From positions 10,969,396 to 11,033,395 of the forward strand of contig OY482864.1 in assembly GCA_960531495.1 (NCBI GenBank): 64,000 nucleotides of DNA, read 5' to 3'. The DNA is from Zeus faber. Taxonomy: Eukaryota; Chordata; Actinopteri; Zeiformes; Zeidae. Made by a program: the position numbers and the translations under genes. Shown here piece after piece: positions 1 through 10,310 of the stretch. The notes beneath the pieces were generated by a model that was not told where the DNA came from, ran no database searches, and was given only the letters and a program-made list of their open reading frames with translations. The stretch's first letter is position 1. Each line of letters begins with the position of its first letter.

Positions 1-55
1 TTTGACTGTATGTATATGTACGTGACAAATAATATCTTGAACTTGACTCCGGACG
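1..55 (+). repeat. 3' tail of a dispersed retroposon
   Basis: The segment around 22-47 reads GTGACAAATAATATCTTGAA followed by ACTTGAC. The same tail recurs at 8376-8412 (plus) and inverted at 35101-35150, so it is a family end rather than unique DNA. Tails of this kind terminate several fish LINE/SINE families; the exact family is not determined. The element is cut by the window start. Confidence 0.55.
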
Positions 56-67
56 TAAAAACATCCC

Positions 68-1979
68 TTAGATAATCCTATATCACCAAAGTAAAGCATG
101 CACGCGATTAAATCCTTGCAAAGTGGGAAGACACCAGGTCCAGACTGGCTACCCATGGAATTTTACGAGGAATTCTCAACCGAATTGACCCCTTTCTTTA
201 AACAGATGTGTGACCAAGCTCTTTCCTCAGCGAGGTTGCCTCAAACCAACTCCAAAACTACAATCTCGTTGCTATTGAAGAAGGATTAAAGAAACCAACA
301 ACAACAACCTGGAATGTGGCTTATACAGACCAATTAGCCTCCTCTGCTGAGATTACAAGAAAGTCATCAAGGCCCCTTCGCCCCATTTTGAATAAATAAT
401 GCCCACTATTATCAATCAGTGTCAAACAGGTTTTATTTCTGGCCAACAATCCTTCTACGAAATGCGGCGCCTAATGAATGTCTTGTACTCTGCCCATTCG
501 GAATTCCAATCTGAAATAATTGTTACTCTTGATGCAGAGAAAGCATTTGAAATTTGGGTTTGGGCCAACCTTCATCCTTATTGGATGAAGATACTATACC
601 TAAACCATATGGCCTCTGTGCGTACCAATGGTGTTCCAGCATATCTGACTGTTTTACATTCACATCGGGACTGGGCAAGTTTGCTGCCTATCCCTATATT
701 TGTTTGATATCGCGATTTAACCCTAAGCTATTGCCATTCGATCCCACCAAGGAATTCCCGCGTTTGAAAGGGTTGGAGTCACTCAAAAATGATTGCTGTA
801 TGTGGATGACTTGCTCCTCTTTATTTCCAATCCAGTTAACTGTATACCTCACCTCCTGGATCTCCTTAAAGTTTTTGGAAGGCTTTCAGGCTATCCGTCA
901 AACTAATCAAAAACTCAACTTTTTCCTGTTAACAAGCTCACAAAGCAAAGTACTTAAAACCGATTTCCTTTTGAAAGTGGAACAGGAATGTTCCACTTAT
1001 CTATGAATCCAGTATGTGTTACAAGTTCATTCGAAAGCACTCTTTAAGTATAATTTGAAGTCACTATCGGAGCACACCAAAGGAGACCTAGAATGTTGGT
1101 CAAACCTTCCCATCTCCCTTGCGGGGGCGCAGCCAAAATGACAATTCTGCCTAAGTAGTTATACTTGTTTCAAATTATTCCAATTCTTTGGGCGATTTTT
1201 TTTTTTAAACAAGTAGATCGTCTCATTTCTACCTTCATTCGAAATAAATCGAACTCTCGAATTAAAACAGCGAGATTGTAACGGTCCAAATCAGAAGGTG
1301 GGGTAGGTCTACCCAACTTTTTACACTACTACTTGTAAACTAATATCTCTAAACTGACATACTGGATCACCACATTTGCAGATAAGGAGGGGCCTCTATG
1401 GTCAACCATGTAACTAGAGTCTAGTTTTCCTACCTTTGAATGCGAAAATGTACAATTTAAATCACAGGGTGTCAAACTCACTTAAAATCTGGACCCAATT
1501 TAAAAAACAACTTTGGTTTCACACAAACAATCCGTTAACCCGTTTTAACCGTTAACGTTCAATCACCTCTTTCCACCTTTACAATTACACTTGGCATTTA
1601 AGTCCCGGTAAAGACGTGGATTGGTCTTTTTCATTGATTTATTGGATGATAATTCATTCCCATCATTCAGTTCTCTGTGGGAAGACCATAAAATTCCATA
1701 TAGTCACTTTTTATTTCTCCGATACTTTCAGCTTTGCCTCCAAACATTTTTCATCATACCCCCCAACCCCGCCCAGAAAGACCCAGCACACCGCATTCTT
1801 AATCTTAAAACAGATGACAAAGGATTAATTTCCAGAGTGTGATACAGAATACCGTATATATTCCCCTACATGGGAAAAACACAAAGGCTGCTTGGGAATC
1901 AGACGTAGGAGAGGAAGTCTCAGATGAGGCGTGGGACTCCATTACTTCACAGATTCACCTTCATCTTTCTGTTAGTCTG
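68..1979 (+). pseudogene. L1-clade LINE reverse transcriptase remnant, first part
   Basis: Degenerate ORF2 of a fish L1-clade non-LTR retrotransposon. Recognisable blocks run in order across all three frames: the RT entry block with the SLQSGKTPGPD motif near 115-145, the GQQSFYEMRRLMNVLYSAHS block near 440-500, the first catalytic region LDAEKAFE near 529, and the second catalytic motif YVDD at 799-810 (usual family form YADD). The post-RT region (LTSSQSKVLKTDF near 930; KNTKAAWESDVGEEVSDEAW near 1875-1935) follows. Stops and frameshifts are frequent, and the block between the two catalytic motifs is shortened. ORF1 and the endonuclease are absent, as in a 5'-truncated copy. The element resumes at 2321 after a MITE insertion. 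It is non-functional. The clade call is confident; the exact subfamily is not. Confidence 0.9.
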
Positions 1980-2320
1980 TGGCCCTTTCTCAATCTGTGT
2001 TCTTGTCTGTACTTGTGTTCTTGTGGACTTGTGAAACATCATCAGTCGCAGCTCAAGTACTGTTCCAATTCAAAGTACACATCCAGCCAAGTCCAGTCAA
2101 AATGCCCGGATGTGAACTTGCGCCGCCCATTTTATCGAGGATGCATCAGTGGTGACTTGTGTGGACTTGGGACAGCCAAATATCCCCGAATGCATTTCAC
2201 ACCAAGCAGTGGTAATGGTATTGATCCCCGGGAGTCTGTGCTCCCGAGTCGAACTTGCCAAGTCTGAACTACCAAGTCTGCAAAGTCCCGACTTTGCATA
2301 CTTGGTATTGAGAAACGGCC
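1980..2320. mobile_element. ~340 bp MITE inserted in the L1 copy
   Basis: The ends are inverted: GGCCCTTTCTCAAT at 1981 and, read on the minus strand from 2320, GGCCGTTTCTCAAT. The motif TCTG lies directly outside both ends (1976-1979 and 2321-2324), a plausible 4 bp target-site duplication. Removing the element brings the L1 reading (…VS then NLIQF…) back into line with the family layout, which supports insertion after L1. No coding potential is seen. The DNA-transposon superfamily is not settled. Confidence 0.75.
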
Positions 2321-2815
2321 TCTGAATCTTATACAATTCAGAATATTTCATCACCGGCATTTTTCCAATGATAAATTGTCCAAAGTTTATGCATCTGTCC
2401 GCCCGGTGTCCGAGGTGCCATCATACCCCAGTCTCTCGAGGCCATATGTTCTGATCCTGCCCAACTCTAAGCAGCTTCTTGTCCTTGATCTTTGAGTGTT
2501 TATCATCGCTACGCAATATAACACTGAATCCTAACCCCCTTGCTGCCATTTTTGGGATAGGCCAGTCAGAGGACGGTCTCTTTGGTCACCAAAGAAATGC
2601 AATCGCATTGGGCTCTCCGCTGGCCCGTTAGCTCATTTTGTTTAATAAGAAGGCAAAAAAAAAATGCCATCCTTTATGCAGTGGATTTAGGAGGTGACGT
2701 CAATGTTGAAATTAGAGAAGGTCAGATATACCGTATCTGGCTCACACCAAACGTTTAACAAAACCTGGTATCCGTTTATTAGTTATTTTGAAACTCTATC
2801 CTTTTACTGAACAAT
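2321..2815 (+). pseudogene. L1-clade LINE remnant, C-terminal part
   Basis: Continuation of the L1 ORF2 after the MITE. Frames 2325-2510 carry the IQFRIFHHRHFSNDKLSKVY region and the segment ending PNSKQLLVLDL. The terminal block around 2545-2810 reads like the usual fish L1 C-terminus (AAIFGIGQSEDG, then a WI..V..L.LEKVRYTVSGS stretch, then FISYFETL). Frameshifts and stops are present. The 3' untranslated region and A-rich tail are not clearly delimited. Confidence 0.85.
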
Positions 2816-3484
2816 CTGTATGTGTCATATCTGTAAACTGGTTAATTCAAATGCCAAATGAGTAAAGGATAAAGCTGGTTAGTTTTGTTTAGTTTTGTCT
2901 TTTGTGTTCCTGTTCTGTTTTCTCCTCTTGGTTGTTTGTGTGGACGGGAGGATGTGGGTGGGGGTGGGTGTTCACTGTATGTTAGAGCGGGGGTGGGGAT
3001 GATAAGTCGATATCTGCATGTACCCATATTCCTTGACTCTTGAATATATTTTGTATTGTGAAAATAAATAGAGTTGGTAGGGTTTCACCCTCATTCCAGA
3101 GATTTATTATGTTTATGTGTTCTACTTGATCTTGAATAAGAACCAGTCGAGAAATGGGTCTATAACTTTGGAAAATTGACTTCTGGCAGGCATGTTCGTC
3201 CAGCTCTGCAGCATCTTGTAATGGGAGAGAGAGTGTGTTTGTGTCCCTATACGTGTGTGTGTGTGTATACATATGTGTGTGTCAGTAGAAAGATATAGCA
3301 TTTAAATGTACTGCAGAAAGAAAAGTGTGTGTATGTGTATTGTGCATGTGAGCATATACGTGTGGATGCGTGTATGTACTCTAGATATAAGTATGTGTTT
3401 GTGTACATATGGATGTGTTTTTGTCAATAGAACGACATAGTTTATTTGTGCATGAATGCACTTTAGGACCAGTTAGGCTCTTGA

Positions 3485-3486
<2 letters not shown>
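2816..3486. other. Non-coding, TG-rich, no gene seen
   Basis: G/T-rich sequence with scattered short TG runs (3255-3285, 3326-3350) leading into the long GT array. Short reading frames here are low complexity. I see no recognisable gene or element. Confidence 0.6.

Positions 3487-3546
<60 letters not shown>
3487..3546. repeat. (GT)30 microsatellite
   Basis: Uninterrupted GT dinucleotide array of about 60 bp. Confidence 0.98.
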
Positions 3547-3549
<3 letters not shown>

Positions 3550-5233
3550 GGGCCGGTTTTGCTTCGCTATATTTCTCATACATTTCTCCGTAATGCCGTG
3601 AAATATCCTCCACAGTGAGAGTTCAGCGAGGGCATTACTCAATCTCTTTCAGTGTGGACGTGCATATTTGCAGTGTATTACTGTGTTTTTTTCTGCTGTG
3701 TACTTTACTTTTCATGATTCAGGAGCTTTCTGAGTCGTTGGAATGTGTTGTCCTTCCCCTTTGCGATAAATAATTTCCCCCCCTTTTCTTTTCAATGGTT
3801 ATTCGAAATTCTTTTTGGTAAGTTTTCCCGATACTTCACACGCAGCTTGAAGAAGGAGCAGCTGCTCTTTATTGTTGTGTAGACAAAAACATACGGTGAC
3901 CTTTATGCAATCACATCATCTGGATTGCCAATTTTTAAGACCAGACGGGTTTTCTTAGAACTTGGGGAGGGGGGGTCACAAGGCCTCGGACCCTAAAAGT
4001 CAAACAGTGGTTCAGAAATCCACGAGTGTCAGTTGAAATATAAATTGTATGCTCTTATAATACTCTCGAAACACTCGTTTACTCACTCTACCATAAAAAA
4101 AAACAAAAAAAACAAAATGACTGCAAATTACGTATTGGGTGGTGTTGTTTAAATTTTGGGAACCGGTATCAGGATTAAATTAGGGAATCCATATTTTTTA
4201 TCAATATTGTTACAAGATATCTATATGATTCCATGCTTATATTTGGTGCTATAAGGATGTAATCCAAATAGAATTTTGTGAAACTCTTCTCCATTGATGC
4301 ATGCAGGTAGTAATAATGCAGTAATGATGCAGTAATGATGTAATGATGATGTAAGGACCTGAAGACAACAAGGTGAGTGTTTTAAGTCCCAATCCCATAT
4401 CCCGTATCTCTGAGCTCACTGGGGAGAACTGCCATGGCTACACACCTTGACATCTGAAGTGACACTTGAAATGAAAAGAAAAACAAAACAAAAAACAAGA
4501 GGTAAGATGCAATATTGTTGTGCACCCGCCATGGTGCCATTACCCAGCGTTCAAGCAGTCCTGCAGGTTAAGGTAACCCTGAAAGGATATGGATTAGAGC
4601 TATTGTCTGAGCTCCTCATCCATCTCGATAAATCAGGGCATTCTCACTCTCCTCTCTCCTCAACTTGAGCCCCTATACTATTTCGATTCTAGGGTAGAAC
4701 GTTTTTTATTTATATTTTCTATCTATCTATCTTAAAAATATAAATGTAATTATTTGGGATTAAAAAAAATCTGAAATCTGAGCAATTCATCCCCTATTTT
4801 GCAAATCCTACACATCATATTGAAATACTTGTGACAAGGTCTATGAATAAGTGAGCGGGAATGTACTTAAATGGCCATTAAAAAATATATTTGGACTGCG
4901 ATGCCTGTGCTGAGCGCAATCTGTCCATTTAATCTGTCTCTGCCTCTAACATTACCATGATTTCTTCCTCAAAAGTCTCTCCTGATTCGCAAACCCCCCC
5001 CTATTTTTTGCTTTTTCTTATTGGGTTTTAAAAGACGCTTATGTAAACCGGCACTGACTTACTGTAACCACCTCTCGGCTCCCTTCACCTTGAAGACTTT
5101 GGAGATGTGGAAGTTGGTCCACCAACATCTGCAGAAATAAACAAATAAAAAGCAGTTTTCAATTAAATTCTCACCAAAAGAAAAGTCAACTGTGACTAGA
5201 AGCGAAGCCTTTAGACATGTTTACCTCGCTGAT
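3547..5233. other. Non-coding, no gene seen
   Basis: AT-rich sequence without a recognisable gene. It contains short GTAATGAT-type direct repeats at about 4305-4350 and a brief (CTAT)n near 4720-4732. Nothing else is supported. Confidence 0.55.
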
Positions 5234-5252
5234 AAAAAAAAAAAAAAAAAAA
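5234..5252. repeat. Poly(A) tract of 19 bases
   Basis: Uninterrupted A run of about 19 bases, 20 bp upstream of a perfect hairpin. It could be a retroposon tail, but no body is recognisable upstream. Confidence 0.9.
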
Positions 5253-5272
5253 TCTGCAATCATTTCTGCCGT

Positions 5273-5318
5273 CTGCTGTTTCACAACACTCGTACAGACG
5301 GGTGTTGTGAAACAGCAG
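5273..5318. repeat. Perfect 17-bp inverted repeat (hairpin)
   Basis: CTGCTGTTTCACAACAC at 5273-5289 is the exact reverse complement of 5302-5318, with a 12-nt spacer. There is no T-tract or coding context to make it a terminator. It could be a foldback remnant or a templated local inversion. Confidence 0.95.
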
Positions 5319-5654
5319 TGCATTTGGGTCGGAAAATGTCAGTTAGACTCCGGGATTAACCGAATAGAATCTACTCTAAATGCGGTGGGTGGATCCGGGA
5401 AATTCACAAATAGTTATCCAACATTACATCAGGACATGCATTGAATCCTCCACGTGCCAAATCCTTCAAATGTAATCTCAAATTAGAATACCTTAACAAA
5501 TTTCTTCTTCTTTTTTTCGGCAACACCGTAACAGGATTTAATTTCCCCCCTGTTCTGACGTTACATCAACTATGCCCAAATAAAACTCAATTTTTATTGG
5601 GCATATTTAGAAGAGGCTTCCCATGATTCCATCACTTCAATCATCCCTAGAGGG

Positions 5655-5730
5655 GAAAGAAAGAGGGGATGGGAAGAGGGATGGAAAGGATTGAAAGAGG
5701 GATGGGAAGAGGGTTGGAAAGAGGGATGGT
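5655..5730. repeat. Purine-rich minisatellite, left half
   Basis: Irregular tandem units around GAGGGATGGAAAG and GGGAAGAGGGATGG. The same array continues at 6415-6525 on the other side of the retroposon. Confidence 0.85.
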
Positions 5731-6414
5731 GTTGGTCGATGTGGCGGGTCGATGTGATGGCTGGCTGGGGGGAGCGGCCGGGTGGGCCCCCCCTGCCGGC
5801 TGGGCTGGAATCTTCCAGGGCCCCTGGGGGGGCTACTTGTTGCTGTTCAAGTTCAAATTCAAGAGATTATTTGTGGATGTGGGTTGGGGTGTGGGGGGCG
5901 GCGGTCGGCCTTTTGCTCCTGCTGCGCGGCTTCTCTGCGGCGGGCTCTACGGGTGCTGGGGGTGGTGGAGGGCCTGTATATCTGGCGGCCTGCTATGTGT
6001 ATAGGCACTTGGCGCTCAAGCTCGGTGGAGCGCCTGGTCGGCTGCGGTTGGGCAGGCCTCCCCCTGTGTAAATGTTGTTTGGTTCTATGTTTATTTGTCT
6101 CACCCGTGGTGGCTCTCCCCGTCTTGGAGTAGTGATCAGTTGTTTATAGACCCAAACATGATAAATAGTTCTCCAAAGAGGGGGGTTGGTGGTGGCTCTC
6201 CATAACCAAAAACTGTGCTCTTGTCATTCTACAGGTCATCCACAGGACAGAGTTATTGCAGCAGTTCTTGATGATTTAAGAATTAATAAAGAGCTGCATT
6301 GCAGGTTGAGAAGTTAAACTCCACTTGCAGACTAACTCTTTCCTGAATGCAATGGCATACAAATACTCATTGTTGTATGCTCAGCATGCTGACAGCACAG
6401 GTAAAAAAAAAAAA
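5731..6414 (+). mobile_element. Poly(A)-tailed non-LTR retroposon, copy 1
   Basis: The last ~310 bp (from GGAGTAGTGATCAGTTGTTT near 6126 to the A-run at 6402-6414) are nearly identical to minus-strand copies at 41254 and 56260, ending CAGCATGCTGACAGCACAGG before the A tail. The 5' part (5731-6080) is GC-rich and differs from the other copies. The element sits inside a purine minisatellite, with AGAGGGATGG immediately before it and again after the A tail, as expected of target-primed insertion. No intact ORF is present. It is probably the 3' region of an L1-like LINE. Confidence 0.75.
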
Positions 6415-6525
6415 AAAGAGGGATGGGAAAAGGATGGAAAAAGGGATAGGAAGAGGAATAGAAAGAGGGATGGGAAGAGCGATAGGAAGAGGGATGAAAG
6501 AGTGATAGAAAGAGGGATGGAAAAG
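6415..6525. repeat. Purine-rich minisatellite, right half
   Basis: Tandem variants of GAGGGATGGGAA / AGAGGGATAGGA, continuing the array at 5655-5730. It was split by the retroposon. Confidence 0.85.
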
Positions 6526-8335
6526 TAATGCGGGGGGTGGGGGATGACTATGCCAATGAACCAACACTAACTTATCAATGGATGCAGACATCTCCTTTCA
6601 AAGCGATATGAGCTGATGAGGGACAGGACGTGTGAACACCCTGAACTAATGACTGAACTGCAGAACTCTTCCTCTGGAATTATTCCTCCAACGGGACATT
6701 TCAGTTTGTATTCTCACTGGGCTTAGCCAACTGAGTAGAACACAGATTTAAATATTTAATATTGCTTCAACCAAGACTCACATGATCACATGGTTATGAT
6801 AATGACGGACCCCACGCCGAGAACACACCTATTCGTCTCCTCATTGACTTCTCTTCCTCTGATGCCGCTTCCTCTTCTGTCCTTCTCGTGCCTCGAGCTT
6901 CCTCCGACACCTAAAACCCGACAAGTGTCGCAGCGTCTCATTAATAGTCCACTCCCTCCCGCAAAAATCCACGGTTCCTCCTTTGCTTTTTCTAGACGCA
7001 ATTAAGGGCTCAGGGCTATTTAAGTATTCGCCCTGTCTTCCAAAAACTAATGATCCGTTCCTGAACACTGGGATTAGCTGAGGCGACGTCCCCTCAGCGC
7101 CTCATATTCGAATTAGAACCCAAACCTTACGTTGGTGGGGTGGCCCCGGAGAGGGCCACTCTTCATTGAAGCTGGCGATAGTGTTTTTTCTCTTGGTGAG
7201 GGCACGGTAGTATGATCAGAGCAAGATCAGTGACAAGCCAATAAGAGCGGAGAGGGAAATAAAAAATAATGAAAAATGGGGGGTAGATAAAGAGTGGAGT
7301 TACAGAGCGTTGATGGCCACAATTCTTTTATTTACAGAGTGGATGTATATGTATATATGGATGATCTAGCTATCTATCTATCTATCTATCTATCCATCCA
7401 TCCATCCATCTCCTCCAGATCCTTATCAGATAAAGCTTTAAAGTACCTGTAAAAGTGAAACTAAAATTGTGTTCTGAGTTTGTCACACCACAGAACAGTG
7501 TGTTATTAACCACCCAGCCAAATTTGAATGATTAAAAAAATTGCGAAGTACATAAAATTAGGTTTCTAAATCTTGGAAAAAAAGGCAGTTCCCTCTGCTC
7601 TGAGATGCTGGGGGCGTGTCCACTAAAGACACTGAAACCATGGCCATTCGCGTTAACTGTGTAATAATATAGAAGCGTTTACATTGGAGTAAATTCCACA
7701 TTGAAATGTTCTTCTAAACAATGTCCTGTTTGTCTAGTTGCTCACCTCAAAGGGCCACTGTCTGGCTGTGGGACTCCAAGCTCTCCGATGCCCCCTGCTG
7801 ACTCTTCCTGCCCTGGTCGGCACTACACGGCCTGCTAGCATGCAGCTATGCTAACGTAACCAAACTCCATGCGGCCAACGGGACTAAAAATATATGAATA
7901 AAAAGGCACATGGAACCAGCCCCGGTTCTGGCCATTTTGTCGCTCTAGGCAAGTGAGTGACTGAGGAAGTGTCCCAGTTACACAGTTTTCTAAACGGAGC
8001 ACACTGTTTTAATTTGTTTTGTTTGGAGACACTTGGAAACACAGCGGAGCGCTCACGGGTGCCCTGTTGTGCGCCATCATGGGTGGCCTGAGGACGTGTT
8101 CCTCATGAATATACATTTCATATGCCAGAAAATCTGCTACCTCAATGCCCATTGGCGCTTAAAAAAAAAAGGGCCTGATAAAAAGGCACCATGGACATCA
8201 AGGGGCAAAGGGGCAGGTGTTCAGGCACCCTCGGCAACCCCCCCCCCCCCCCCACAGGGGAGAAAAAGGAATATTGTTTGATTATAGGATTGAGCTTATA
8301 GAGCTTATTGTGCGTCATCACTGGGTGTCTTGATA
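6526..8335. other. Non-coding, no gene seen
   Basis: No recognisable coding sequence. It holds a (CTAT)n/(CATC)n microsatellite at about 7370-7410 and a run of 16 C at 8238-8253. A block around 7590-7900 has the patchy look of an old dispersed repeat, but I cannot assign it. Confidence 0.5.
7370..7410. repeat. (CTAT)n(CCAT)n compound microsatellite
   Basis: Adjacent tetranucleotide arrays: CTAT units, then CCAT units. Confidence 0.95.
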
Positions 8336-8339
8336 TTTC

Positions 8340-8412
8340 AGTGCATTATATGTATGACCATATACTGTATATATGTATGCGACAAATAATCTCTTTAACT
8401 TAAACTTGAAGA
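8340..8412 (+). repeat. 3' tail of a dispersed retroposon
   Basis: GCGACAAATAATCTCTTTAA at about 8379, followed by CTTAAACTTGAA, matches the tail at 1-55 and the inverted copy at 35101. Upstream, CATTATATGTATGACCATA also matches the inverted copy. Only the end of the element remains. Confidence 0.6.
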
Positions 8413-8429
8413 ATAAAGATCGAAGTGCG

Positions 8430-8824
8430 ATGTAGTTCGCATTTTGGCAGAAAGCAAAGGTAAGCATAAATGTCTTGATTAAAAATAAGTCAGGGCTGGA
8501 GCAAGTCTCAAATCTTCAGGAAGTTTATTCCAGCTATTTGTTGCATAGTAGCTAAATCCTGCTTTTCCATGTTTAGTTTTGACCCCGGGAACATTTAACA
8601 GACTGGTCCCAGATGATCTTAGCAGTCTAGACTGTACATATAGCGAAAGCATTTTAGTGATATAGTTGGGCCTTAAACCATTAATTGATTTATAGTTAAG
8701 CAGCAGTAATTTAAAATCAATTCTCTGACATATTGGGAGCCAATGTAAGGGTTTTAGAATTGGTGTAATGTGTTCAAACTTTTTGGTCTGCTCTGTTAGC
8801 AGCCAAGAGAAGAAGAAGAAGAAG

Positions 8825-8855
<31 letters not shown>

Positions 8856-10310
8856 TAGAACTCTAGCAGCAGCATTCTGAACAAGCTGTAGCTGCCTAGA
8901 GCATTTATTAGGAAGACCTGCAAAGAGACCATAATCTACAATAATCTAACCTAATGGTAATGAAGGCATGAACAAGTTTTTCCAAGTCTTGTTTGGACAT
9001 GAGTCCTCTTAGTTTTGCTATATTTTTAAGGTGATAGTAGGCCGATTTTGTTACAGACTTGATGCTGCTGTTGAATTTTAGATCTGAATCCATAATAACA
9101 CCAAGATTTCTGGCTTGGTTTTTGGTTTTCAAGGATAGAGACTCAAGGTTTAAGATAACTTCAAGCCTTTTTTTTCACCGAAATCAATTATCTCAGTTTT
9201 GTCCTTGTTTAGTTGAAGGAAATTCTGACACATCCAGTCCTTAACTTGCTCAATCTACTGTCACATCAGATCAAAAGGACGATAGTCATTTGGTGATATA
9301 GCTAAATAGATTTGGGAATCGTCCGATGATAATGGTAATCAATATTATTATTTCCAATAATAAGGCAGGGTGGGAGCATGTAGAGGTTGAATATAGAAGG
9401 TCCTAGGACTGAACCTTGGGAGACTCCACAAGTCATGTTAGTTAGTTCAGATACATAGTTGCCAATGGAGACAAAATAGTTCCTATCTTAAGTTTATGAC
9501 CTGAACCAGCTTGAGACTGTGTCGAAAAGCCCAACCCAATTTCTCAACAAGTCCAAAAGTATAGAGCGATCAACAATGCGAATGCAGCACTGAGGTCGAA
9601 AGGCATCAATATTGAAATTTTGCTGGAGTCAGTGTTAAGAAGAATATCATTTACAACTTGGATAAATGCAGTCTCAGTGCTGTGGAGGGATCGAAACCTG
9701 ACTGGAAGTTGTCATAGCAGCTAGTGAGGCCAAGAAATAATCAAGTTGCTGGAAGACAACTTTCTCAATGATTTTACTAATGAAGGGTTGATTTGATATA
9801 GGTCTGTAGTTGTTGATGATAGCAGCATCTAGGCTCTGGTTTTTTAGAGTGGCTTTAAAAGCTACAGTTTTCAATGTTTTTGGAAAGTTGCCTGATTTGA
9901 GAGAGCTGTTGACTATTTGCAGTCTGTCTTTTGCAAGGCAGTCGAAAACATTCAAGGGTTTTGGAGTCTATGATATTAAATCGTGTCATAGTTGCCACAT
10001 TACTTTTATATATACATGGTGGTGATCCAACATTTTTGTTTGAAGCAGAAATAATGATGGCTTGTCCAATGCCTTCAATTTTATTAGTAAAAAAACACAC
10101 AAACTTATTGCCCTTATGGGTGGAAAGGATTTCAGGGTGTATTTGTGTTGGGGATTGGTCAGCCTATCAACAGTTGAAAATAATTAGTATTACTGTTAAT
10201 GATATTTGAGAATTTCTCTAGCACATTTCAAGTCTAAATTTCGAGCACAGAGGCTCTCTTTATAGATACCATGATGAACGACGCCAACCGCTTGGGTATT
10301 TGTTGATGCG
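8430..10310 (-). pseudogene. L2/CR1-like LINE, reverse transcriptase ORF2
   Basis: Minus-strand degenerate ORF2. Reading 5' to 3' on the minus strand: a linker with FSTVDRLTNP (about 10150), the RT entry with a NNYRPISN motif (about 9810), GVSQGS of the RT fingers/palm (about 9420), a catalytic DD in the context SSDDSQIYLAI (about 9325, usual form YADD), the block [10 protein letters not shown], then RNLGVIMDSDLKF, AYYHLKNIAKL (about 9020-9110), QLQLVQNAAARVL (about 8880) and the C-terminal region containing WNKLPED near 8515. At least four frameshifts or stops are visible. An (AAG)16 array interrupts the coding region at 8808-8855. The apurinic-like endonuclease expected between ORF1 and the linker is not recognisable. 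It is inactive. Confidence 0.9.
8808..8855. repeat. (AAG)16 microsatellite inside LINE ORF2
   Basis: About 48 bp of AAG repeat directly after the NAAARVL-encoding segment of the minus-strand LINE. It is an expansion within the coding region, so it arose after the element died or while it was dying. Confidence 0.95.

Noticed and set aside
5273-5318. Intrinsic transcription terminator
   Set aside because: The genome is eukaryotic and the A-run is upstream of the hairpin. No T-tract follows and no gene is adjacent.
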